Shown: positions 49,818-60,517 of the stretch, in pieces
Layout of the letters: the number at the start of each line of letters is the position of its first letter
Position numbering within the stretch: the stretch's first letter is position 1
Assembly: GCF_000151315.2 (NCBI RefSeq)
Contig: NW_011887293.1
Span: forward strand, 422,123-486,122
DNA: 64,000 nt
Direction of reading: 5' to 3'
Source of the DNA: Capsaspora owczarzaki ATCC 30864
Taxonomy: Eukaryota > Opisthokonta > Filasterea
Notes under the pieces: generated by a model
Seen by the model: the letters and a program-made list of their open reading frames with translations, nothing else
The model's database searches: none
What the model was told of the DNA's origin: nothing
Translations under genes and position numbers: made by a program

Positions 49818-50858
49818 AAGTTGCGCAAGATACTGCTGCTGCTCATCATGCAGCAGCTGCTGAAGCGACATGGACCCAGGAGCCCCAGCTCCAGGCGTAG
49901 CGCCAGCCGAGGCCGCTGCCTGCTGCTCGGCCATGGCGGCAAGCAGATGCGCTGGCGGGACCCACGGACCCTCAGGCAGCGACGCATTGGCACGCAGAAG
50001 TCCAGACTGCTGTGGGGCAGGCGTATGCGACCCAGTCCGACCACCGCCAACAACAGCAGCAGGGTGTTGCGGTTGTTGTTGTTGCTGCTGTTGGTTTGAA
50101 CCAAAGTCATTTAGTGCGGAGCCTGCACCGACCGGGGGCGACCCCAATGCATTCCCACCCATGTAGGACTTTGGCGGCAATATTGGTGCGGGAGGGTGCT
50201 GGTCGGGACCGCCTGCTGGGGTTGCTGGAGCTCCGACAAGACCTGTTGCTGGGGACTGCACAAAGCCAGCGACTGTGCTGTTGCTGCTGCTTGCAGTCAC
50301 GCTGGTATAGCTGGGTATGCTGTAAAAGTTGTTGCTACTGGTCGGAAGGCTCGACGAGCCGCTTGCCGTGAGTGTTGTTGTCGTTGTTGTTGGTGTTGTT
50401 GTAGTCGTCGTTGTGGTCTCATTCGAACTGGCTCGTCGCCTGGACGCGTCGCTGCTGCTGGCTATTCCGCCAGTGCCATGGCTGGCAGTGGCGGCGTGAT
50501 TTGAGATGCTATTAATGTTACTGGCGCTACCGCTGGGGCTGCTGTTGGAGCTGTTGGCAAGACTCGAGCTGTTGCTGTTGCTGCTGCTGCTGCCACCGCT
50601 CGAGCTCAAATTGCTGTTGCTCCCGTTCGCGCTCCCACTCGCACTGTTGCTCGTGCTGTTTGCGCTGTGCGTGCTGCTTGTGCTGCCAGGGTGGCTGCGA
50701 GCGAGGAGTGCGTCTGGAAGAGCCATCCCTGCGAGCTCCGCTGCCAGGGCCGCCTCGTCGTCCCCATAGTACTGCTCCACCACATCGCAGGCGCCGTGCA
50801 GCCGGTCGTGCATCAGCTTGCCCTGGAACGAGTTGGACCTCGTTCTCATACGCGACAT
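48241..50858 (-). CDS. unrecognised 686-residue protein with poly-Gln and poly-Ala
   Basis: Four exons in consistent phase: 49668-50858, 49357-49427, 49038-49145 and 48241-48931. Exon 1 starts MSRMRTRSNSFQGKLMHDRL, then GACDVVEQYYGDDEAALAAE, and becomes Ser/Asn/Thr-, Pro- and Gln-rich, with an uninterrupted run of over 20 Gln and a PPLPPKR proline motif. Exons 2-4 hold the most protein-like part (LRATLSLKEALQLRSG, KLTPEVIEEFQLLVTEYVDD, ESELYAAERRMLETKALELY, LTVEEFALKSTVDHVV), predicted helical. A poly-Ala stretch and a charged coiled-coil (RQLEEEHEERLLIEQERRLM) follow. I do not recognise the family. The helical core with flanking disorder suggests a scaffold or adaptor, but that is inference. 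Confidence 0.75.
49745..49818. repeat. CTG/CAG triplet repeat coding poly-Gln
   Basis: About 24 consecutive CTG triplets on the + strand (CAG on the coding strand) inside exon 1 of the 686-residue gene. Confidence 0.95.
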
Positions 50859-51329
50859 GGTCTTGCTGACAACAGTGGCAGAAAAGAGAGAGTAGTGGTT
50901 GTTGTTTGTGGATGAGCACAGAAAAGAAAGAAAGGCGAACTCCGAGAATGAGGTCGAGATTGGAAAAAGCAGCGGACGAAAGGCGAGGTGGACAGTGCAG
51001 ATGTGTGTGTGTGTGTGTGGGGGGGGGGGTGTGGTGGGGTCGGGTTGAGACTTGCAACAGTCAAACAGAGCCCAGAAAGCGACTCGGGAGGATGAAGAAG
51101 AAGAAGAAGAAGAAGAAGAAGTTGGGCGAGATCAGAAACCGAAAGGAAAAAAAAAAAAAAAAAAAAAAAAAGGGACTGTGAGTGAATTGGAGGGTGAGTC
51201 AAGGGGTTGAGGATTGAGGAACACACTAAGAGATGTTGCATGGCAGAAGAAGAGGAAGGGGGTGAAGGTGGATGCGTCAACTACTAGAGTTGCTAGTGGA
51301 GCAAGCCAGCCAACCAACCAACCAACCAC

Positions 51330-51330
<1 letters not shown>

Positions 51331-51370
<40 letters not shown>
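51331..51370. repeat. poly-A tract, about 40 nt
   Basis: One of the longest homopolymers in the window, preceded by an (AACC)n stretch. Confidence 0.9.
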
Positions 51371-51371
<1 letters not shown>

Positions 51372-51506
51372 CGCGGGAGGCGGGCCGAGAACATGAAAAA
51401 AATCATTCAAGGTAAGGTCGAAACAACGGAGGAAATTGCTGGCTCAGACGCACAACACAGCTCGGGGGAATTAAAGCAATTGAATGGGAGTATCAGGGGA
51501 GAGCAC

Positions 51507-51509
<3 letters not shown>

Positions 51510-51545
<36 letters not shown>
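51510..51545. repeat. (GA)n microsatellite
   Basis: About 17 GA units in intergenic DNA. Confidence 0.9.
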
Positions 51546-51550
<5 letters not shown>

Positions 51551-52598
51551 TTGGTCGACGCGTGGACGCAGGTTGCGAGGTTGGCGAATAATCAAAGTAG
51601 ATCGAACCGCATCCTAATTTGGTGTTTGGTTTGGAGGATAACCAGCGCGCGCGCAATAAAAGCGGTAAAACGACAACGAGCGTCCTACTTGTCAGCGACA
51701 AGCGTCGAATGGGGGTGACGACGAATGGATGGCGAGAAGAAACACTTCTTGGGAACAACAATCAGATGAAAAATCTACCGCGAACCAAACGAGCTGTATT
51801 TGGCTTTATACGAAGCGAGGAAACATGTGTGCGTCGACAAATGCAAGTCCTGATAGACAGTGCAGCTGTACGGTACACCGAAAGCACGCAACAGCGGGTA
51901 AGCGATTGCCGGAAATTTGCGCGGCAATTTTGTGGCGCTCGTTGCGCGCGCATACTGTGCTTCACAAGGGAACAATAGACACTCCAGATCAAACTAGTAG
52001 TCATGTACATGTACTATTGAGTCAATGCAGCGATTGTCTAGCGCGACACACTGTGATCGAGTGATCTTTCAGTACAGCTGTTTTCGGCTCTCTTAAGGCT
52101 TTGAAAATGAATGAGAATTTCGGGAAGACGAAGGGGCGCACAATCACAATAAATCACTATAGTTTTTAATGACTTTTTAGTGGTAAGGGGGTGCATCACT
52201 TGATGTTGTGCCAGAAATTGCTATAACATAGATGTATTTTTCCAAAGCTCTTCGACAAGTCGAAATTCCGAAAAAGCAAGCAAACTCCAAAGACCAAAAG
52301 CAACAAACAATATTCTGGCAACCGTTTGCTTGTCCTTGTGGTTCAGTGCTTGTCATTTCGATGATCGCCTAAAATTCTAGATCTACCGCAGTTGGGTGTA
52401 TGTATGACTCGTCACCATCTGAGCAACTGCATCGTTCTGGTTGTTGATGTCTTTGAGCATTTTTCCTCGTGGCAAGTTGTGATGTCGTTGCTGCGTGGTT
52501 TGTTCAGTACCTCCAACCCATTTTGCGTTCTCATCGCTTGTATTTATTTGCCACTCCTTTTTTTGTGTGTCCGTTTTTTTTTTCTTCTTCTTCTCAGA

Positions 52599-55500
52599 AT
52601 GTTGAACGGCCTGCGACCTCTCGCTTCAGCGGCTGTCTCTGCAGCGGTTCAGCGACCGATGATCAAGCCTGCCTCGGCCCGCTCGTTCTCTGCGCTCGCC
52701 CTCCGCGGTGCCACCCGCCTCACCGTCCCTGTACGTCTGCTCTGTCACACGACAAAAACCACCTCCCCTTTGCTCGCCTGCCGCCGCTTTGAGGGCGAAC
52801 AAAAAAGTCTTTGTGTTGAGATTTTGCGGTCGTCTTTTTTTTTTTCTTTTTTTTTTTTCCTTCCTGTGCGGTCGCCACAGAGTTGTTCTGTCCCCTCACA
52901 TTGTGATTGAGACTGAGCGCAATTGGGGTGTCGGAGGTGGGGGAAGTCCGTGCTGGATAGCCGATCTGCTGGGCTTGCCATGCGCGGGAAGGCGCTGATC
53001 GCGGCTGGTACTGTAACGGCAGCACGGAAGTCGAAGAAAGCAAAAAAAAAAAAAAAAAAAAAAAAACTATAAAAAAATGTAAAAGTATATTTTATACGCG
53101 GCTCCACTGTTCCGCGCTACCTTTTGCTATCCGCGGGCGCTCGGTTTGATGGAGCCGAAAACACGTTTTTCCCATTTTTTCCCATTTTTCCGTGGTTTTT
53201 TTTTTCCGTTTTGGCTCGCATGAGCTGATCTCTGCTTGTTCAGCGACGAGCAGCCTCACCCCCGGCAATCCACAACCGTCACATCATGCCATTGCCGTCC
53301 GTCCACCGTGTCGCTGCCCTCTCAGTCTGATTCTGATCGCCAAAGGTCAAAACCAACAAAAATAACAACAAAACATAAAAACATAAAAACCAACAAAAAA
53401 AAAAAAAAACCACGACCTGTGTGATCAGCTCATTGGCCAGGCGTGATGAGGCCACTCTATCGTCACGATGATGCCGACGTGGAAAGAGGTTGGTCTTACC
53501 TTTGCCTCGATTCGATATGGAGCGAAACGCTCGGTGGGAAGCTGGGAAGAAGGGGGGAAAAACGAAGGGAGGCTGCACTGGGGGAAGAAGATGAACAGTC
53601 AACACGAGATTCAATCCTCGCGATCGATCGACCGCTTGCTTCGCTTGCACAAGGACAAAGTCTGAAAAACTCACCTTCATGCCGCAACTTGCTTGGACTG
53701 TTGACACATCACGCAGAAGGCCGCTGTCGCCGCGTCGGCCTCTCAGATCGCTGCCCAGCAGCCCAAGCGCTTCCTGTCGCTGCACGAGTACCTGAGCATG
53801 GACATTCTCCAACAGAACGGCATTGCCACACCGAAGGGCCGTGTCGCCAAGACCCCCGAGGAAGCCGAGCAGGTTGCTGCCGAGCTTGGTACGTTCATTC
53901 AGTTTCCACTCCAATAGCAAGCGCTTCTGGGTTTGTTTTTTTTGGTTTTTTCGTTGCGCTTGCAGTTGCTTGCGGTGGCATCTGTTGGAGGCTTCCTCGG
54001 GATGCTGACACAACCCTTCTGTTTGGCTTGTGCGTGCAGGTACCGAGGACATTGTCATCAAGGCTCAGGTTTTGGCTGGCGGCCGCGGCAAGGGCACCTT
54101 CCAGAACGGCCTCAAAGGCGGTGTTCGCACCATTTACTCGTATGTGGGAGCTGTTTTGCCGGTGGTGGTGGCGGTGGTGGTGTTGTGTGCTGTGTCTGTT
54201 TGAAGGGATTCCGCTGACTTTTCGTTTGGCTCTTTTTTTTTTTGTTTTTTTTTTTTGTTCCCTTTTTGGCGTACCAGACCCGCAGAGGCTCGCATGTACG
54301 CTGAGCGCATGATCGGTCAACGACTTGTGACCAAGCAGACTGGCGCGGAGGGCCGAGTGTGCAACGAAGTAAGCCGCAGACCGGCGTTGGAGACAAGACA
54401 CACACACACACACAAACACAAACACACACACAAAAAAAAAGGAACATCCTCGCTCACCTCTGTCTAAACCTCTCAGGTCTATATTTGCGAGCGTCTCTAT
54501 GCTCGACGGGAATACTACTTTGCCATTCTTATGGATCGCGCGACAGCTGTAGGTGGTTTGTGATTTGATTCACCGTTTGGATTTTGCGCCATTCTGCCAT
54601 TCTTTGCTTCTTCTTGTCTGGCCACAATCCTCACCCCCACCCCTTCTCGTCGTGGTTCCAGGGTCCTCTGCTTGTCGGCAGCTCGCAAGGTGGTGTCGAT
54701 ATCGAGACGGTCGCTCACGAAAACCCTGACGCGATTGTCAAGCAAGCAATCGACATTAACAAGGGTAAACGCTCTTCCATCAACTATGTTGCGACGCTTC
54801 CTTTTTTCTGCTTTCTCTGTCGTTCGAATGCCAACACTTTAAAATTCCTTGTCGCCTTGTTCCAGGTCTGTCTGAGGCAGAGGCCATCAAATTCGCAACT
54901 CTCATGGGCTTCTCGCCATCTTGCGTTCGCGACGCCGCCGAAAACATCATCCGCTTGTACAATGTCTTTATCAAGTACGATTCGACCATGGTTGAGATCA
55001 ACCCCATGGCTGAAGTCTCAAGTGGCAAGGGTAAGGCGTTCGATTTGATTCAAGAGCGCATGTTTTCCGTGAAATTCATCTCACCGACCGCTTTCGTCCT
55101 TTTCCCCCCCCCTTTTTTTTTGGCTTGCCCTCCCCTCCAGTCATCTGCATGGATGCCAAGCTGAACTTTGACGATAACGCTGCTTTCCGTCAAAAGGAGG
55201 TGTTTGCTCGTCGCGATTACTCGCAAGAGGACGAGCGTGAGGTTCGCGCCGCCCAGGCCGATCTGAACTACATTGGCCTTGATGGCTCCATTGGCTGCCT
55301 TGGTACGTTGCTTCTGCATGGCTTGATTCTGCAGATGGCGCTTCGGGGGTCTAACTGCTCTCTTTTTTTTTTTTTTCTTTTTTTTTTTGTTTTTTTTTTT
55401 TTTTGCTCCACCCTCCTGCTCACCCACAGTCAACGGTGCCGGTCTTGCTATGGCTACCCTTGACATCATCAAGCTGCACGGCGGCAACCCTGCCAACTTC

Positions 55501-55976
55501 CTTGACGTCGGTGGCGGTGCTACTGCCCAGCAGGTGACCGAGGCTTTCAAGATTATCTCATCCGACCCGAAGGTCACTGCGATTCTCGTCAACATTTTCG
55601 GTGGCATCATGCGATGCGACATTATCGCCCAAGGCATCATTGCTGCCGCTTCGACTCTTGACTTGAGGATTCCCCTGATTGTTCGTCTTCAAGGTACAGC
55701 AGACTCGTTTGCTTTTACTTTGTCCTTCATTGTTCTTCTTGCTTTGAATCTCGCTCACCACACCCACTTTGCACCATCCTGATCGTTGCCACTTTTCCCT
55801 CTCATTCTTCAGGCACTCGTGTGAATGAGGCTAAGGAACTCATCGACAAGAGCGGGTTGCGAATCATGCTTCTGAACAACCTTGACGAGGCTGCCAAGCG
55901 CGCCGTCCAGGTGTCTCAGATTGTCACGCTTGCCAAGTCCGCCTCGGTCGGTGTCAAGTTTGAGCTTCCCATTTAA
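52599..55976 (+). CDS. SUCLA2: succinyl-CoA ligase beta subunit, ADP-forming type
   Basis: TCA-cycle enzyme of the mitochondrial matrix, converting succinyl-CoA to succinate with nucleotide triphosphate synthesis. Ten exons in consistent phase: 52599-52730, 53717-53888, 54040-54139, 54278-54368, 54477-54548, 54662-54764, 54866-55030, 55141-55302, 55430-55693, 55813-55976, about 474 residues. The Ala/Ser/Arg-rich N-terminus is a presequence. ATP-grasp landmarks: [68 protein letters not shown]. The CoA-ligase part has [29 protein letters not shown] and [25 protein letters not shown] and [13 protein letters not shown] fit SUCLA2 rather than SUCLG2. The first intron is 986 bp, far longer than the others. 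Confidence 0.94.
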
Positions 55977-56315
55977 AGCAGACGTCCAATAGCGAGACCT
56001 GACGACCTGCCGTTTGGATTTTTTTGCCATGTATCGATTCTTTCATTTTTTTTTTCTTGCACGGATTTTTCCATTACTTTTTTTTTGTTTGTGTGTGTAT
56101 GTGGGCAAGTTGACTTGCCTGTCGTTCGTCCAATATACCTGTGAAAAACGAGCAATGCAGTTTCCACGCTCTTTGCCCACAATACCGGCAGTAGGATTTT
56201 TATGAAACAAAGAAACAACACCAACGGACTCAAAAACACACACACAGCAAAACGCAAAACGCAACAATGGGAAGAAGGAGAGCCAGTCTCGTTCAAATCA
56301 ATCTTGTCGTGGTTG
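55977..56315. other. convergent intergenic region
   Basis: 3' flanks of SUCLA2-like (+) and the DCN1-like gene (-), including T runs near 56046-56090. No gene. Confidence 0.5.
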
Positions 56316-56767
56316 TTACACTGCCGATTGCTTCAGCTCTGTCTGGGCATACTCGACAAATTCATCAATTAGCACGGGCCAAGCGCCTTCAGAGTCATAG
56401 TTGCTCATGGTGTCGTTGATGGTCGAGGCAAAATCGAGCAAGAGATTCCAGGTGTCCTTCGAGATGGTTCGGCTGTGATTTTCCTGAGATTCCGAAAGGG
56501 AGAGAGGCCATCAATGAGCATTTGGGGTTTGCACACCACGGCTCTCATCTTTAGTTTTCCCCAAAAGACAATTTGCATGAAATCCAGCACTCTCCCCAAA
56601 ACGTCGCACGTACTTTCAAGAACGTGCACCACAGACTCAAGAACTTGAATCGACCTTCGAGGACGAGTTGCCACAGCGCGATTGCCGAGTCGAGGGCTGC
56701 CAAAGCGAAAGGGGGGGGGGGAAGCAAATCACCGACAGGAGGACCGATCAAAGTAAGCAACGCGCCG

Positions 56768-56803
<36 letters not shown>

Positions 56804-57581
56804 CCTGAGAGTCGCGAGTCTTATCACCTACCGAGGCCTTTTTGAGTTGGATCGCGTCCAAAGTTAAACGTGTAGATGTAGAGGTCTCGGAAGCTAAACT
56901 CGTTGTCGAGCACAGCACGCAGAGCGGGGAACTGTTCCTTCAGCTTCTCGGGAGTGTCGACGCTGACAAAAGACAGTCAACAACAGTGAGTCGACGAGTC
57001 AGATTGCACCCTGGCGTTCAAAAAGAAAACCCCATACCCAATGTTCGTTAGCCCCGTTGTAAACTCTGCTCGGGTAAAGTAGCCCATCGTAGCCGCATTC
57101 AGCTTCCACGCAATGATGAGCATGAGAATGTTGGACGGGTCAATCTCCAAGTCTTCGCAGAACTTTTCCATGCCAGCGGGACCAATGACGTCCTCCGTTG
57201 GGTCGTCTAACACCAAAGCACGCATTCCCATGTCAGCAACCGAAACCCCCCCCCCCCGACTTTGCAATTCGATCTCTGTGGGCCGATTGAAGCGAGAACG
57301 GAACACTCACCCTTGTACTTTTCAAAGAAGGCGGCGAGCTTCTTGTCGTCGACGCGCGGCGCCTTTTGCTTGCGAGCCTCGGGGCTGTTGTAGAATGCAT
57401 CGAGGGCAGGCTCGAGCTTCCAGCTGGCGCGCTCCAGGAACTGAATCGCAATGGCTTCCGAGACGAGCGCGAGCGACATGAACCGCCCGACGGCGTCCTT
57501 TTGCGCTGTCTTGAGCTTGCTCTGGGTTTGTGGGGAATGCGAGCCAAGCAAAGTCAGTTCACCAACAAACATTGGCTGCAT
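56316..57581 (-). CDS. DCN1-like cullin neddylation protein (DCUN1D)
   Basis: Co-E3 that promotes NEDD8 transfer to cullins. Five exons in consistent phase: 57311-57581, 57038-57206, 56832-56962, 56614-56696, 56316-56483, about 273 residues. An N-terminal UBA-like domain ([20 protein letters not shown] ... [14 protein letters not shown]) precedes the PONY domain: [98 protein letters not shown] and [16 protein letters not shown]. It resembles animal DCUN1D1/2. The start is uncertain. I used an in-frame ATG ([12 protein letters not shown]), but an acceptor-like cccag directly precedes SKLK, where the animal protein begins, so a separate 5' exon is possible. Confidence 0.92.
56766..56800. repeat. 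poly-A tract in DCN1-like intron
   Basis: About 33 A residues (T on the coding strand) in the intron between exons 3 and 4, near the acceptor of exon 4 on the minus strand. Confidence 0.85.
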
Positions 57582-58118
57582 CGACGAGATGGGGGGGGGG
57601 AAGCAGACACTGACGAGCAGGGGGGGGGGGAAAAGTGAAACAGCGATCTCGCTCTTTCGTTGTCCTTTGCGACGTGAATCATGAAGGATCAACATTCAAC
57701 AGTGTCAACATCATCGATCGACATCGTGGTAGTAGCAGTAGCAAGAGCGCTTGCGCCAGTGCTCTTACAGTGAACATTGTAGCTGAGATCAACAAAAGAA
57801 AAAAGAGTGGAAGAAATCTGAGAAATCTGAGAAAGATGAAATTGCTGAGAAAAGATGACACATATGAGAACTGTAATAAATATGAGGTCGATGGGGGGGG
57901 TAGTGCTCCAGTGCTTGTTTACCTTGTTCAATGGCAAAGTTTCTCAGCGGCGCTCCATTTCGGTCTCGTCCTCTTGCTCCAATGAATGCCAGATTTCAGT
58001 TGCTGCTTTTTCTCTACTTTGATTTCGTTCTACTTGAGGTGGTCGGCGAGCTGCTGGGATTGGATGCTTTCTGATTTTGCGCCAGCACCCTTGTCTCAGT
58101 CTTTTATGCTTGTTTTGG
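57582..58118. other. divergent intergenic region
   Basis: Between the DCN1-like start (-) and the TatB-like start (+). It has G runs at about 57591-57600, 57621-57630 and 57893-57900. No coding frame is supported; part may be 5' UTR or a 5' exon of the DCN1-like gene. Confidence 0.5.
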
Positions 58119-59551
58119 ATGGGTGTATTTGAGACTGGACTTGGCGTTGCTGCCATCGTATACTTTCTCCGTAAGTTGAAGCAAGCCACCTGTAATTTGC
58201 CCCCTGTAGTTACACTTGTCTCACCGCAAGTTCATGTCTTGCTGTTTGTCTGAGCAGGTCCGAAGGGCTCGAGCACAATCGCATACCTGTTTGGAAATGG
58301 CCTCGGCAAGGGCGTTGGCTTGGTGAGTGACCGAGCACTATTCAGCATGAGCATGGTTGCTTTTTGCAGCCAACAGAGCAGTGGTGAATGCATCGCTGTG
58401 TCGTAGTCGGAGCAGAGGACTGAAGCGCGCGTGTTGCTTGACTGTTTCACAGATTCGTCGCGCTCGAACCACCATCGAAGCAGTCGCCAAGGAGACAAAG
58501 GCAGCCAACAAGGACACGTCCAACGCAGATGGCGCGGGCGGCGTCGTGGGCGCGACTGCTGGAGCGAGCTCGGGCGTCATGGCGGCGCTCACTGCGGGCG
58601 CGCGCGCGACGCTGAACAATCCGCTGACGCCAGCCGTGGCACCTCCACAGCCGATTCCAGAGGATGCAGATTGGTCTACGGTACGCGAGCGGATGCGGGA
58701 TTTTTTGTGAGGTTTGGCAATGCAGGTGTGAATCGCTCAACTCAATGTTTGTGACGATTCTTGCTTCAACAAACAAACCCTGGCAGCTCTGGTGGGAGTT
58801 CAACCGTATTCGGTATGAAATTCGCTTCGAAAGCATGTTTCGAAGCCCGACATTTATGGCACGTCGCGCGCTGGGCATGGGTAAGCAATGATGCGTGCGA
58901 TTTTTTGGGGGGTTTTCGGCTTTCTCCTCTTTTGTGCAATTTTATTCGAAACCTAACCGTGGGTGTTGGTGCTGTTGTCGTCTAGATGCTATGGCACAAA
59001 CACCGTCGAGTTTGTCTGCTGCAAGTCCAACAGGCACTGCAAACCCCGCGTCAGGACCACCCGGCAACCACAGTTACACTTCATCATCGCTCCACGGCGC
59101 TGGACCAGCGCAAGAGTCCGACTATGAGTTTGGTCCACCTGCAAATGTTACTCAGCCACCTAGCACTCCTGTGACCTCCTTCGCACAACAACAGCAACAA
59201 CAGCAGGTCCAACCATCTGCCCAAATTCCACCTGCACTGTCCCGCAATCCGACTCCATCCGCGACTCCATCCGCGACTCCATCCGCGACTACCGCCGTGA
59301 CGACAGCACCGACATGGACTGCAAAGCAGCTTTCAGACGTGAACGCGGCAGATCGCTTGGCTCTGTTCAGCGGACACTCACCTCTGAACGTCAAAGTGCA
59401 CTCTGACCAGCAGCGAGGAGGCGCCGACATTGTTGCAGGCTTTCTGACAGAGCGGTCGCTAACCCTACGCAAGCGCGAGCTCATGGAGCAAGAGCGGCGG
59501 CGAGTGGAAGCAGAGAATGCTTCAAGACCCAACCATCAAAACACCGTTTGA
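58119..59551 (+). CDS. small-membrane-anchor protein resembling mitochondrial TatB
   Basis: Five exons in consistent phase: 58119-58170, 58258-58322, 58453-58680, 58787-58880 and 58986-59551, about 334 residues. The first residues MGVFETGLGVAAIVYFLRPK form one short transmembrane helix ending in a Pro-containing hinge. An amphipathic basic segment follows (NGLGKGVGLIRRARTTIEAV), then an Ala/Gly linker, the block LWWEFNRIRYEIRFESMFRS, a Ser/Pro/Gln-rich spacer and a C-terminal helix (SLTLRKRELMEQERRRVEAE). Short anchor, hinge and amphipathic helix is the layout of TatA/TatB twin-arginine translocase subunits. The LGKG...ARxx and RIRYEIR stretches recall, from memory, the nuclear TatB-like mitochondrial protein of plants. 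Homology is not proven; an unrelated single-pass mitochondrial protein is the alternative. Confidence 0.7.
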
Positions 59552-60517
59552 GTCGTACCCGGACCCTCGTCTCCAACTCTGTTCATGCTATTTATTTTAT
59601 TCTTGTCGAAAATGTATTCATTATATGTACCTTATACCGCTCTGAGCAGAGCAGAGCCCCTGCTTCAGTCTTCAATCCTTCTGCACTGCTCTCTTCATCA
59701 TGCATTCGCTCGTCCTGCACTCCATCCTCGAGCTGTACCGCAGCCTCACTCAGCAGCTCTCTCAACTGGTTCGCAAAGAGGCTCGCGAGGACTTGCTGAT
59801 TGGCGGCGAGCGCTTCTACCTGCTGCAGGTCCGACCTGTGCCGCCACTCGTGCCAATGCCAGCAGCAGCTCAGCAAAGAGCGAGATGATCTGGGCCTGTC
59901 CCCTCCAACCAACAAGCTCAAGCTCAAGCGAGAACATGCTTTGGATCTGAGAATCTCAGTTCGTTAGAGTTCTGAGCAACGAGGGGTTTCCAAAGCCTCA
60001 AGTTTGCCTCAACCATCCCACTCCACACACGACCTGCTGGACATTTTTGACCGACTTCAACGTTGGAAGGAACTTGCTGTTCAAGATGATCTTTGATCAA
60101 GTCAATGCATTGAGTGGATCTGAAGCGATGGGCGATCCCGGAAAACAATTCCATCACGGCGCCGGATTTTACCAATCGTCTCTCTCCAAGGAACGAAATG
60201 GCAAGACAGGCTCTCAAGTGAACTTGCAGAATCACTGTATGCTGAAGTGTCATGAAAGGATTGGGCAAAACAAACAAAAATCTGAATCAAGCTTGGACGA
60301 TGCAAAAAACCAAATCATTCGACTTTCATTCAAAACCGAGCACAAATCACACACACACACACACAATCGCACACTCACATGCAAAGCAAACAAAGAAAAT
60401 CACAAAGGGTATCAATATATCGCAGTAGGGTGGTTGGAACAGACAGCAATCGTACCAAAAGCACAAAATCAACAAATCCAGCAAGCATCAAGTCATGGGG
60501 GAGTCGGCTCGTTTGAA
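59552..60517. other. convergent region with an uncertain small frame
   Basis: 3' flanks of the TatB-like gene (+) and the carrier (-). A minus-strand frame at about 59630-59850 (DLQQVEALAANQQVLASLFA, NQLRELLSEAAVQLEDG) reads like a helical protein. It could end at a donor (AAG|gtacat near 59630), but no start or partner exon was found. The opposite strand (HSILELYRSLTQQLSQLVRK) is similarly open, so strand and coding status are unresolved. A CA repeat lies at about 60349-60364. Confidence 0.35.

Larger units (their letters stand above)
50859..52598. other. long divergent intergenic region with microsatellites
   Basis: Between the 686-residue gene (-) and SUCLA2-like (+). It contains TG (about 51001-51020), GAA (about 51091-51120), poly-A (about 51146-51171), AACC then a poly-A run of about 40 (51288-51370), and GA (51510-51545). 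From about 51,600 to 52,400 it is more AT-rich with little simple sequence and no recognisable frame. A T/C-rich tract and CAG end at 52597, two bases before the SUCLA2-like ATG. Confidence 0.5.

Noticed and set aside
51590-52400. AT-richer block upstream of SUCLA2-like as a possible transposon relic
   Set aside because: No terminal repeats, no target-site duplication and no transposase or reverse-transcriptase reading frame could be seen.
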